A stretch of 64,000 bases of DNA from Paracentrotus lividus (taxonomy: Eukaryota; Echinodermata; Echinoidea; Camarodonta; Echinidae), in contig CALNVZ010003434.1 of NCBI GenBank assembly GCA_940671915.1, positions 20,295,964-20,359,963 of the forward strand. The letters run 5' to 3'. Under the pieces are notes generated by a model. It was not told the origin of the DNA. It did no database searches and saw only the letters and a program-made list of their open reading frames with translations. Position numbers and translations under genes: made by a program. The number at the start of each line of letters is the position of its first letter. The stretch's first letter is position 1. This document shows positions 46,946-58,830 of this stretch, piece after piece.

Positions 46946-49679
46946 TTATTTGATAGTTGGCTCAGGAGTTGGCTCACATAAAGTATGGGTACATGCCTCC
47001 TTTACCCCCCCCCCCCTCACCCTCAATCTACTACTATTCACTTGCAAAATTGCTGATTAAGTGCCTATTTTTGTAATAATTACACTTTATATCTGTTACA
47101 TCAGTTCAAAGTTTGAAAGTAAAAAAAAAAAAAAAAAAAGAAATATATTAGAGTGGAAAAAAAGTCATGAACACATCCTGAAATGCTAGATTTTCATTGG
47201 CCATCGATGTTCTCGTCTCAGGGAAATTCATCTAAGTCTTGCTTAAAACCACTCCTAAGATCTTATGGAATTTCCTGGCGAGCTGCAAAAAGATCGGCAT
47301 GTTCTTGAATGCTTCTTCCTGTAAATTAAGCCTAGGAATACATGGCTCTTAATGCTCAATTTCAGTTTTGGGAACGATACTCTCTGAAAGTAAAGTACTT
47401 TTTTTTTCATCATCCTTGGATCAAGAAAAGTACACCATGCAACTCTTGTCAGATCCCCAAAAAGCCACATGCCACTTTAGAGTAATGTATTATAAAGGTA
47501 ATCCCATGTTAGAGGGGTCATATTCCAAACTCATTCATTTCGTCAAGTTATGCAACATATAACTAAAAGAAGAACTCCTCCCAATTGCAATTATACCATT
47601 TTTTAAAATTTGTATCACAGATGTTAACCAAATAAATTAATACAATGTAGTGAAAAAGACTAGTACAAAATCTAGTTTTTGCACGTTTTGATAAGACTGA
47701 GTGGGGAAGCGAGGACTTAATTATAAAGTGGAAAAAAAATGAGCTTGGAATATGGCCCTTCTAAAACTGGATGACTTTTATGTTGATACATTCTGTACAG
47801 TGAGGTCTTTCTGGTTCTCCACAAATGTTTGCAAAGAAAGAGAGACAGGAATGGATACATAGAGAATATGAAAAGAAGTAACATCTTGTTTTAACGAAAG
47901 TTGTAGTGAAAGTGAATCAGAAAAACATATATTGCAACTTAAAAAGCTGTTAGATTAATAGCCATAAATGAGAAAGCAAATGGTGAGTAAATTTTGATGA
48001 TAATACAGTTACGAAAAGCAACATTTTCAATGCTTGAAATTTGTACAAAATTATTTCATTAACAAATCATATTGTCAGGATGATAAATAACATAGGGTAC
48101 ATTCATAATGATAAAAGAAATCAAATGCATTTATATACATGTACATGTATGTATCTATATTTAGAAAAATTATCTCAGGAAACCGGGACAGCAAAATTGA
48201 CTCATAGCATGAACTCATTTTCAAGAGGGCCATTTTGACGTCATGACGATGACCAGATCAAAACCTGTCACAGAGGTAAAGGCTACTTCCTGATTTAAAG
48301 ATTCATTCCCGATTTGTAATTGGTTCGTTATCGTCATTTAAATATATTCTGAGACGAGTATACATGTAGAGTGTCATGGCTTTGGAATCGTCAACTGTAT
48401 GCATTGAATCCAATAACTGAAGTTATAATACATTGTAAAGTCTTTTAAGCAGTTGCACTTTGTAAACAACTTTATTAACTGTACATCTGTAGCACTAGCA
48501 GATTGTTTTTGTAAAATTTGATCATCGATAGAAAGAGAAATCCTTTTATGTAAATTTGTGGAGTTTTTTTTTTTTGAGGAGTTTAATTTTGTAGAAAATT
48601 TTACTGATCCATTTTGATCATCGAAAGACAGAGAGGCCGTTCACATAAATCTGTAAGGAGCGCTCTGATCACCAAAAAATTAATATTTGCGAGGAGAATT
48701 TTAGATATCCTTTTATTCTTTTGTTAAAGTGGTCACTGAAAGCATGGACCTAATACCTCTAACATTAGGTCCATACTGAAAGACAGAGAAACAAGATCAC
48801 ATAAATCTGTAGGAATATGTCCAAATTATGTTTACAGTGGTAGAGATAGTTACATAAAGAAAAAAAAGATACTGCAACAACTATGTTCTGCAAAATTCCG
48901 GTTATTTTTATATCATTGGGGAGAGGTACGTGTACATGTAGTTTTCTAATTGTATAAAATGTGATTAGCTGGAAAATAAAAAAAGATATATGAAATACGA
49001 AAGGAAATATCTGAACAGCTAAAATCTTATTTAGCTGCAGGAAGTATGATGCATAAATATAAGTTAATAGAAACATCAATTTTCTAGTTTATTGCTTGTT
49101 GTTATCAGAGATTTTCAGGCTCATGCAAACATGCAAAACAAAAATGCTTTTTCATTGAACTGGCTTTATATTACAATGAAATGTTCATCTTTAATATTGC
49201 AGTTGAAGTTACATGTATTGTAATTGTTTATATGTCAAACTGGCTTTGATATTTATGATGAAAATATGTGGCCATTAAAAGTTACAAAAAGTTTTATCAA
49301 CATGTAATAACAAAATCTTATTTCATTATTTATATCAAGAACCATTTTTTTCAGATTAAAGAACCTGATTTCATTTTTCAAAAGATGGAATCTTCAGAAT
49401 AAGAAACTTTGGACTGTTGTAACTTATGTTTGGATAAAAAAATATGATTTCATTTTCGGGTTCATGAAGCTAAAGGTATAGGAAATTTGTATGCACGGAC
49501 TAACATACCTTCAGAATGACAAGCACTTCTTTGAGGTAGGCCCTACCTATAAACTGTAAGCAACTTATAATTTGAAAGAAAAGAAAAATGCTTTATGAAA
49601 GCATGGATTCTACTCCATGATGAAAGAGTCAATTTCACCACCCCCTCATTTCTCTGGGACGACTTTTCTCTCACCATAC
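46946..49679. other. Phosphatase intron, no exon recognised
   Basis: AT-rich; contains poly-C at about 47004-47015 and poly-A at 47121-47138. Open frames here lack domain or splice support. Confidence 0.5.
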
Positions 49680-49856
49680 CATCGCCGCGGCAATGCTGCC
49701 TCCCATGACCGCGCCCCCGAAGACGTCGCTCCAGTGGTGCTTGTAGTCGGAGATTCGGCTAAGGCAGGTGTAGAGGGCCAGGAAAAGTGCGATGACCTGC
49801 ACAAGAGGTCGGAGGAAGACGGTGTCACGCCAGCTCCAACGACTCTGCATGTACAG
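49680..49856 (-). CDS. Phospholipid phosphatase (PAP2/LPP) catalytic C3 exon
   Basis: Flanked by TTCTCCAG and ATG|GTATGG. It encodes LYMQSRWSWRDTVFLRPLVQ, VIALFLALYTCLSRISDYKH and HWSDVFGGAVMGGSIAAAM. SRISDYKHHWSDV is the C3 phosphatase motif, in which the second histidine-containing segment and the aspartate assist the catalytic histidine. Two hydrophobic segments flank it, the fifth and sixth spans of a six-span protein. The 177-bp length equals the corresponding exon of vertebrate PLPP genes as I know them. A second donor five bases on would break the phase with 39608. The exon with the C1 and C2 motifs is not in the window. Confidence 0.9.
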
Positions 49857-49984
49857 CTGGAGAAAAGAAGAGATTGGAGAGGTGGTTAACAAAAACAGCA
49901 TAAAAAAGGCAACAACAAAAATGATAATGTATTCACATAGCAAATTTTCCTGGAATACTTTTAACCCTGCAATTAATCCCCCTT

Positions 49985-50757
49985 TTTATGCCTCCGCCAC
50001 CGAAGGTGGTGCCGGAGGCATCATGTTTTCGGGTTGTCCGTCCGTCCGTACGTCCCGCTTGCTCGTTATCGCGATATCTCAAGAACTATTTGAGTGATCA
50101 ACTTCAAACTTAAGGATAGTATTTACCACCATAGGAAGATGATCTGATTAGATTTTGGAGTATGTAGGTCAAAGGTCAAGGTGGTCAAAAATAGTAAAAT
50201 TCTATGTTTTGAGTTCGTTATCGCGATATCTCAAGAACCATTTGAGATATCAACTTCAAACTTGGGGATAGTATGTACCACCATAAAAAGATGATCTGAT
50301 TAGATTTTGGAGTATGTAGGTCAAAGGTCAAGGTCACGGAAGTCAAAAATAGTAAAATTCTATGTTTTGAGCTCGTTATCGCGATATCTCAAGAACCATT
50401 TGAGATATGAGCTTCAAACTTAGGTGTAGTATTTACCGCTTTAGGAAGATGATCTGTTTAGATTATGGATTATATAGGTCAAAGGTCAAGGGTCACAGAG
50501 GTCAAGATGTGAAAATCCATGTATTGAGATTGTCATCGCAATATCTTACGAACCAATTAAGATATAAACTTCAAATTTAAGGGTAGTATCTATCACTAGA
50601 GGAATATGGTCTGTTTAAGTTTGGGGTCACAAGGTCAAAGGTCAAGGTCAAAAATGTCATTCTATAAAGCAAAATGAATAGATGAATGTGTGATATTTTT
50701 CTGATCTGGCAATTGCGGAGGCATATATTTCGACCGCGCGGTCGAGGATTCATCTTG
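49985..50757. mobile_element. Hairpin-headed tandem-repeat element 1
   Basis: The order is: a 34-bp GC-rich hairpin (49988-50021); a (GTCC)n stretch at 50037-50050; four diverged units of about 155 bp, starting near 50063, 50213, 50372 and 50530; and near the right end a perfect 16-bp palindrome TCGACCGCGCGGTCGA (50730-50745). Each unit has ATCGCGATATCTCAAGAACC and AGGTCAAAGGTCA. The plan matches tandem-core non-autonomous elements of marine invertebrates (pearl/Helentron-associated types); the assignment is inference. Confidence 0.7.
49988..50021. repeat. 34-bp GC-rich hairpin, copy 2
   Basis: The exact reverse complement of the hairpin at 23585-23618: ATGCCTCCGCCACC, loop, GGTGCCGGAGGCAT. 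Confidence 0.9.
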
Positions 50758-51676
50758 TTTGTTATGTCTTCATTTTCAATTCTGAAGCATGGCATTATGG
50801 ACAAATGGAGCCGTAGGCATGAAGAATCAAAGCTTGCAGAAGAATGAAGGACTCTTGTGCGGATCTCTATTGATGAAGAGATGATGAACAGCAAATGATT
50901 TTCAAGTTATGTTAAGCATTCATACAATACATGTATGTACTTTTATAGTTCTTTCACTGTAAGGCATGATGGGATGGAATTCTTGTTATACCAATATCAG
51001 ATTGTCTCATGTGTATATTGTTATGCGCACTAGATTTAAATCACATCGTGCCTTACGATGAAAGTATCGTAAGGGTATTTTTTCCTGTACATAATCTAGT
51101 CATAAACCATAGAGCATAATTATATGAAATAAATCTATTTAATTGATATATAACAAAACGAAACACAAGATACAAAAATTTGGAAAGAAGACAAGGAAGA
51201 GGGTGGGAAGGGTAGAACAAAGGTTAACAGTTTCTATTTTTAATTATTCTGATTTGGCTGACAAGGGGCAAACTGCTGCATTTAAAAGAAACTAACAAAC
51301 ATATGCCTTTAAAATTTGAATAACAGCCAAATAGCACCCAGAACTCCTTCCATTTTGTCGGCAGGGGATACAAGCCTGTTGAATCCATCATCCTGATGAT
51401 ATCTATATCCCCAAAACTATTTATATTGATATTCTCCTATTGCAACCTCATTGTGACGCACAATAAAACCACAAATTTATTTAAAATAAATCAATAGTTT
51501 GATCACTAGACGTCATTACATTGGGTAGGGGAGGGGGGAGATTTCACACACAAAAGTAGGTTCAGGTTATCAATACAACAGACAAAAAATTTTAGTCAGA
51601 TTCTCAGCTATTTTCAATTTGCCAATAAGATGTTTAAAAAACAAGTGGATTAGTAAATTACGCGATGCGTAATATA

Positions 51677-52938
51677 TGTCCCCGCCGATAATGTAAAATT
51701 CCCATTATATCACGATCAGTGCTATCAGATAAGGCAAACAGAATCGAAATCGGGTAAAAAATGGCGAAGAAGTAGCATTTTGTACCAATGTACAATATGA
51801 TATAGTGCTATATCATAAAGCAAACAAAATCGAAATCGGATGAAAAATGGCGAAGGAGTAGCATTTGTAACCAATGTACAATATAGGTCAAAAATCAAGG
51901 TCAAAGGTCAAAGGGGTCAAAAGTCAAAATTCCGTGAGGAAGTTTTGTAGTCCTCACCTAGTGCTATATCATAAAGCAAACAAAATCGAAATCGGATGAA
52001 AAATGGCGAAGGAGTAGCATTTTGTAACCAATGTACAATATAGGTCAAAAATCAAGGTCAAAGGTCAAAGGGGTCAAAAGTCAAAATTCCGTGAGGAAGT
52101 TTTGTAGTCCACACCTAGTGCTATATCATAAAGCAAACAAAATCGAAATCGGATGAAAAATGGCGAAGGAGTAGCATTTTGTAACCAATGTAGAATATAG
52201 GTCAAAAATCAAGGTCAAAGGTCAAAGGGTCAAAAGTCGAAATTCTGTGAGGAAGTTTTGTAGTCCTCACCTAGTGCTATATCATAAAGCAAACAAAATC
52301 GAAATCGGATGAAAAATGGTGAAGGAGTAGCATTTTGTAACCAATGTACAATATAGGTCAAAAATCAAGGTCAAAGGTCAAAGGGGTCAAAAGTCGAAAT
52401 TCTGTGAGGAAGTTTTGTAGTCCTCACCTAGTGCGATATCATAAAAGCAAACAAAATCGAAATCGGATGAAAAATGGCGAAGGGAGTAGCATTTTGTAAC
52501 CAATGTACAATATAGGTCAAAAAATCAAGGTCAAAGGCAAAGGGGAAAAGTCAAAATTCCGTGAGGAAGTTTTGTAGTCCTCACCTAGTGCTATATCATA
52601 AAGCAAACAAAATCGAAATCGGATGAAAATGGCGAAGGAGTAGCATTTTGTAACCAATGTACAATAAAGGTCAAAAATCAGGGTCAAAGGTCAAAGGTCA
52701 AAATTCTGTGAGGAAGTTTAGAAGCCATCACCTAGTGCTATCATATAAAGCTAACGGAATCGAAATCGGGATGAAAAAGGTGAAGGAGTAGCAAATTGAA
52801 GATTTTGATCACATACGGACGCACGGACGGACGGACGGATGGACGGACGGATGGACGGACGGACGGACGGACGGACACACACACACACGTACGGAGCCCG
52901 TTTCATAGTCCCCTGCTCGAACACGTTCGGCGGGGACA
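51677..52938. mobile_element. Tandem-repeat element 2 with GTCCCCGCCGA ends
   Basis: GTCCCCGCCGA at 51678-51688 faces TTCGGCGGGGAC at 52926-52937. Between them are six nearly identical units of about 158 bp plus partial units, starting near 51719, 51806, 51961, 52121, 52276, 52431, 52588 and 52735. An (ACGG)n/(GGAC)n microsatellite follows at 52818-52875, then (AC)n. Each unit has ATCATAAAGCAAACAAAATC, ATGGCGAAGGAGTAGCATTT and AGGTCAAAGGTCA. Units are more alike than those of element 1, so this array is younger or homogenised. Confidence 0.85.
52818..52888. repeat. (ACGG)n microsatellite with (AC)n
   Basis: Repeated GGAC with two GGAT variants, followed by six AC units. Confidence 0.95.
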
Positions 52939-53164
52939 AAAAGTCCCCCTGTAACAACAGTTATGGTCACAACATATTTTAATTAGACACTGTTCATCTA
53001 ATTCTGAAATATTTCAAAATTTACTGACAGAATCTGTCTGGCAAAATTTCCAAGATCAAGCTCCCCCACCCCCAACAACGAATGCCCATGGTCATAATAT
53101 AAAACAATATTCTTTTAAAAAAAGCGTGAAACTATCCAAAAATATATAAAAAATGATCAAAGAT

Positions 53165-53245
53165 AATGGGATCCCATCGGGATTCGAACCCAATACGTCA
53201 TGATTACTACACAGGCGCTCTATCGACTAAACTATGGCAAGCCAT
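53165..53245 (-). repeat. tRNA-Thr(AGT)-like derived repeat
   Basis: The minus strand shows an A-box-like TAGTCGATAGAGCGCC, an anticodon region TGTGTAGTAATCATG and a B box GGGTTCGAATCCCG. The acceptor stem is not convincing. Resembles 23640-23725. Confidence 0.6.
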
Positions 53246-55689
53246 TTAAACATTTTTATGGTGGATTGAATCACATTTCGATTACAGCCACAGCAAAAAC
53301 ATGGGCACAGATGCAACTTTAGTCCTCGAAAATACAATCTTCATCTCAGAAAATGCTAGCATTGTTGATGGTTGCTAGGTAACAGAGTATAAACATCCTT
53401 GTTCTACCCTTGAACTTTCCCTACCAAAACAAAAACAGATATTGGTATGACACACATAGTGGGATGACACATCTGAAGCGTTTGTAAGAATTTACAGAGT
53501 GTTTCATGAAAATGTAAATAATTTTATACAAAGTAATGAACAGGGATAATACTTTTGTAAAAAGGTGGCCTAATTTGGAGACACCAAAGGAGAAAATTAG
53601 TAAAAATTTGAAAAAAAAATTTGGATACATAATAAACAAATTTATGAGTACATATAGATTTTAATTCATTGTTATTATACAGTGTACGTAATAGCCTAAT
53701 CAATTCAATCTCAAATCAAGTACTAGAAGTTTTATTATTCTTGATCGATTAGAAATGAAAATTATGAGAATCAATCAATACACAGCCAGCAGCATTATCA
53801 GTACAACAAGATAAAACTTGCTAATTTAGTCATTTCCTTTTCGTGGGTGTATGTGTTAATTATTTTAAATAAAATTAGTACAGGATGATTGCAACATATT
53901 CAATTGTTCCATACATTTGCTCTTTTTATTTTGGTTGTAAAAAGCTTATTATTCTTTGCTAATATCCATGCCCTTTTTAATATAAATAAAAAAATGTTCA
54001 AGTCATCAAGATTTTACCTTAGATTTGCATTTCTATCATAACAATTCATTACGTATTTCAAAATTATTTGGACCCTAGTTGATAGTTGTATCTTATCCAT
54101 CATTTCCTAAGCACCCTGTACGTCAGCAGAGAAAATTATAAATAAAAGAGGAGCACGCCCCCGTCAGATTGAATAAAGAACACTTGTGCTTCTGTCGGAT
54201 GAAGATAGGCTAGTTACCATGGTCACCATGATTGTTGCCCATCATGCCTTGGCAGGTTAACTTCCTCTCCGTACCAACCGACTGATCGGGAGAAAGGTTA
54301 CTCTTTAAGTTGCGTATTCCATTCAGAGGAACCCAGATAAGTCAAATTAGTCACACAGCAATGAGCCAGTCATTTCAGAAACATATAAAACCATCAAAAT
54401 GTGTAATGAAAAACTATTTGGTACCGGTTCAAGTGTACAATTATGACTATATATTATATTTGAAATAATCCATTAAAATCTTAGGCCCAGAAACAAACCC
54501 AGATAAAGAACTCATTAATATCACTTCAAAAGAGACCTTTCACATTTTGGCAAACACATGACATATAATCCAAATAAATATTTCAAAAAAACTCCTTTAA
54601 GCCCATACAGTGTTAAAGGTGTTTGTCTTATCAATACCACCAAATAAAACATATTTCCCTTCAATTTCCTTTTCATTTTTACATTCTTGAAAGTTTTTCA
54701 ATTATAGTCTGGTCTGAGAACTAACAGCCTAGTTCCACATATGCCTCCATTCCTGACAATTAGGCATTTCCTATGGCCTTGTCAAACAAAAGCTAGTTAT
54801 TAAATTAATATCCTTATCTTTGTTTGAATGTACAGTGTACAGTTGCAGTTTTGCCAGAGTTTATGGGGGATACATGTATATACTCAACTCTCAAATACTT
54901 GTGGAATATCCAAAATCCAATGATCAATATTTTGTGTGTGTGTGTGGCAATTGCAAGAAAGATATTACTTTGGGGACCATACATCATGTGAAAACAAGTT
55001 GTTTTTACCATCTTCGTCTGAAACGCACCCATATGAAAATGGCCAAAACAGCTGTATATTGCACAGACCCCTGGAGTGATGTCACTTTAATTTCTCATAT
55101 TTCCCCCTATTGAATTCTGGCTTTCAACAGATGATAATTAAATGAGGTTTTGATCTTTTTTATTTATTTATTTTTAACAATAAAGAGGTTCGTCTACCTG
55201 TGACTGAAGGTTGTTTTTATGAGGGACAGGGGAAGCATAAAATGAGCATATTCTGTAGTATAAACTGGTCAACACTAATAAAGTGACCATTCTCAAGCCA
55301 GCATGTGACACCCCCTGATTAAAGAGGAAGGCTGACCATGACTCATAAGAATCGTGACCAATTAAGTGCCTTCTTCTGTGAATTTTTGACTAAATAAATA
55401 CAATTAAAGTCTATTCTATATCAGAACCTTAGAGCTCTATTGACAGATGCCATAATTCCTGAGTTACATTGACACATTAAAAAAAAAAAGAAGCAAATTT
55501 ATGTTTCTATAATGAATGTCACATAATTATATTGGGGAGGGGGGAGGCAGTTCGACCCAATGCACCCCAGGATCGACGCCCATGATTCTAACCTGATCCG
55601 AACATACAATACAGGTACGAATCCAAGATTCGCAATACCAAAAGATTGTGCAGGCCCAACTATCTGGGGACATTAGCGGCTCTATTATG
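53246..55689. other. No gene recognised
   Basis: AT-rich. Short frames at 54820-55113 lack domain similarity. The word AGGAAGGCTGACCATGACTC at about 55325 recurs near 56327, marking a dispersed repeat. Confidence 0.45.
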
Positions 55690-56292
55690 TTTGGCCATGG
55701 GTTGATACATTTGATAGTTTGATCTAAGGTTGGATCTGCTAGTCACATAAATAATGTTTGCATGTTAGACTCGAGAGGCTACAAATGTAGGTGTTTCATA
55801 TAAATTGAAATATAATCTTCTCAAAAGTTATTATCAATGTTATATAATTCATTCACTATGTCCTATATATCTTATTGTAACATAGTATGGGGTAATTGTA
55901 GCAAGACAAAGATTGCTGATGCCTTATTACGTCTTGAAAAGAAAGCACTCATTCACATTACATAGCCCATACTAATCCTATATTTCATTATTTGAAAAGA
56001 CTAAAAATTGCTGATATTTACAGGTTTCAAACTGGAATATTTATGTAAAAATTTTCTTATGATACTGCACCATTGGCTTTTAGAAATATTTTTGTGAACA
56101 ATACAAATATAGCTGGCCCCTGCATTTATGTGAACTTATTTACTCTATGATTTCTCTATGTTTTACAATCTATATTTTCTTTAATTGCAATTTCATTGTC
56201 ACATTTCTTTATGTATCAATTATGTTGTGTATCCGATATGTATTTGTTTCTGATTTATCAATAAATGCAGAAACATCTGCTAAAAAAAAAAA
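55690..56292 (+). mobile_element. 5'-truncated LINE with reverse-transcriptase fragment
   Basis: A frame near 55835-55965 encodes LYNSFTMSYISYCNIVWGNC then SKTKIADALLRLEKKALIHI, the conserved C-terminal region of non-LTR reverse transcriptases, before a TAG stop. The element ends in TCAATAAATGC and a poly-A run at 56281-56291. Degenerate and non-functional. Confidence 0.8.
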
Positions 56293-57177
56293 GTAGAAGT
56301 GTCCATTCTGGAGCCACTCTCAAGGCAGGAAGGCTGACCATGACTCATCACAATGACCAAACCCCTCTACAGTGCCCGCCGAAGGCTATATTGAGAGACG
56401 ACAAAAACTATTGAAATACCCTACTACCTCTCCACTGGTCAAAGAAGAAAGATTCATCTACTTTTAAAAGCATATTAATCACTTAAAAATATTCCCATTA
56501 AGAGGGGCTGAACTAGTCCAAGTTAATTCAATAGTGAGCTTCTTGTGATCCAATGAATTGACCAGTTTACTAACATATTCAAATTTTATGCTTATTTTTT
56601 CCTGGCGACATAAGACCAAGGTATTCAAACAACCTGTAATAAAAATTTGCATGCATTAGTTGTTGCTATGCTGGGCAAGCTTCTGGCAAGCTTTCAGGTT
56701 GTCAAGAACAACCTTTGTTAAAAAAGTATGCATAAAATTTGAATATGTTAGTAAACTGGTCTATTAACCCAAACAGAGGAGATCGGGCTTTTTCTGTCAA
56801 ATAGTGTGCTCAATTGGATGAAATACCAGCCCAAGTCATCTTGGCTTTTTACAAAAACTGGAGCTAGTTTTACGGTTTTGGTGTACATGTCCGTGTATAT
56901 GCAGTAGTTACCAGTTTTGCTATCCATATCGGTCTTGTTTGTTCGATATCGAAGTCAGAATGTTAATGTGAAACTTTAGCTCAAACTTGGGCTACACAAA
57001 TGAAGTGCAGAAACAGTTTCTCTGTTTTTTTTGGTGTTTTTTTTTGTTTTCACAATATCCAAATAAAATCCATTTATTTGTCATTGTTAATATTGTTTGT
57101 TATAGTTGTTCAAAATTGTCAGTTTATGATTTTCACTCCCAAACTTGGAATTCATGTGTGTCGCTAGGCTTCATTTT

Positions 57178-57320
57178 AAGCAGGAAGAGAGTTACATCAG
57201 GAACTTTCTGTAAGAGTTGCAAATCTAATTCACACCCTACCAATCAGGATAACGCCTAAATGAGGAATTTGGACTCTGTGAGAATTGCAAGATAGATGTA
57301 CATGTAGATCACATTTTAGT
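57178..57320 (+). repeat. Direct repeat unit 1 (partner 58112-58258)
   Basis: GCAGGAAGA..GTTAC, GTAAGAGTTGCAAATCTAAT, TCACACC, GAGG and GATCACATTTTAG occur in the same order in both units, which are about 930 bases apart. Confidence 0.7.
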
Positions 57321-57977
57321 AATTACTTTTGTTATTTTGGGGTTCTTGTAATGAAGAAACTGAATTCACATAATTAAATTCATACATGTACTAATACAGC
57401 AACAAAATTATGAGAATTATGCCTGTCAAACGAACCCAATTCACTAATGTAGCTGCATCTCAGACATGAACAAATGAGAAAATGAGATTGAAATCAGGTC
57501 CATAAAATAAATTGTGTAACCTCATATTTTTATTAATTTATTTATTTAAAATGTGTCTTTAATCCCATGTCTTTTATTCAGTTAGACACTGCTTCTACAG
57601 GTGCTACCATTGAATTTAACACCTTGGGCACACATGCCATTAAGATAAGGACTCCAAGCTAACAATTTTCGGATGATTTCATAAGACTTTTTAAGAATTT
57701 CTTAAGAAGGCCGCATGAAACAACCATTCGCATACCTTTTGCAGACCGTTCCTATGTTCGAAAATTGGTCAATGGTTTTGTTCAAGATTTCTTTCAACTT
57801 CGCTTGAAATCCCCTTTTCGTATAACGATCATGCAAATGCCCTTCCAATGATGTAAGAAGTCGTAAGAAAGTAAGCTCTATCTACGAATCTTTAGAAACT
57901 CCAGAACTCCAGCGATTAGTACAAAGGTATTGTTTGTACAATAATTTGTAACTATAGCTGTATTAAATAGTGTCAGT

Positions 57978-58006
57978 AGATTTGTTTAACTTTGTTAAAC
58001 AAATCT
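57978..58006. repeat. Perfect 13-bp hairpin with 3-nt loop
   Basis: AGATTTGTTTAAC, loop TTT, GTTAAACAAATCT. Confidence 0.9.
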
Positions 58007-58111
58007 TTTTGCCCAAACAATTTACAGAATGCATAAAAAACTATTCAGAATGATTTTTTGGTAATACTTCTCAAAAGTGGTGGTATCAGAACTCTGGGGT
58101 AGGTTTATTTC

Positions 58112-58258
58112 TAGCAGGAAGAATCAGTTTACTGCTTCAAGAACTCGTGTAAGAAGTGCAAATCTAATTCACACCTCACTAATGCTTATCACATGAGGGA
58201 CTCTGAAAAGGAATCTAGGATTCAACGAGAAAAATTGATCACGTTTTAGATAGCGGAA
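58112..58258 (+). repeat. Direct repeat unit 2 (partner 57178-57320)
   Basis: Diverged copy of the unit at 57178 with the same landmark order. No coding frame is shared. Confidence 0.7.
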
Positions 58259-58744
58259 GAAATGAGTGAATCATCAAAACTCCTACATGATTATCCCATG
58301 TTATCGAGCAAAGATCATCGACTTCCATTAGAGCGCCTGTGATTTATACCCTTTGATGCTTGTCTATAATATCACTTTAGATATTGCAGAAGGTGTGTCT
58401 CCTTTATATCATTAAAAACAATTTCAATCAAATCAATCTGATTTACACTTTATCAAGTTAAAGAGCCATTTCAGGAAATCAAATTGTGGGATAGCCTAAA
58501 AAAGATAACTCATTCATATTTAATGCAATACTGTAACCCTGTTATCCCTTATTTGCCTCGGTAATCAAAGACTATTAAAAGCTCCAGCTCCAAACTTTAT
58601 CGTCCGAAACAAATGTGAAACATAATTTTTTTTTTGCCAAATTGATTGTAGGCCTAGCAGCCACTGAGCAGCGCGCACTGATTATCATTGCTCAAACCCT
58701 TCTTGTTGAACGGCAAACAGGGAAGCAGCAACTCTTCTCGTTAA

Positions 58745-58830
58745 ACATCTTTTGGTATGATGCGGCTGGGGATCGAACCCATGACCTCCCGATTATGAGG
58801 TGGATGCGCTATCCACTCAGGGAACACATC
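58745..58830 (-). repeat. tRNA-Met(CAT)-derived repeat
   Basis: The minus strand shows GAGTGGATAGCGC (A box), CTCATAA as anticodon loop with CAT, and GGGTTCGATCCCC (B box). The acceptor pairing (GATGTGT against CCGCATC) has one wobble and one mismatch, and the D and anticodon stems are imperfect. It is more likely a pseudo-tRNA or SINE head than a working tRNA. The plus-strand frame across it (GDRTHDLPIMR) is an artefact of this repeat. Confidence 0.6.

Noticed and set aside
48765..49079. 104-codon minus-strand frame with hydrophobic content, near the phosphatase exon
   Set aside because: It does not match any phosphatase segment and lies downstream of the C3 exon, where no further membrane span is expected before VSDLF.
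51677..52938. CRISPR-like array from regularly spaced repeats
   Set aside because: The repeats are contiguous 158-bp units without unique spacers, in a eukaryotic context with microsatellite flanks.
54820..55113. 97-codon plus-strand open frame
   Set aside because: No recognisable domain, no splice context and atypical cysteine/tyrosine composition; insufficient support for a gene.
58745..58830. Functional tRNA-Met gene
   Set aside because: Stem mismatches in the acceptor, D and anticodon arms make a working tRNA unlikely.
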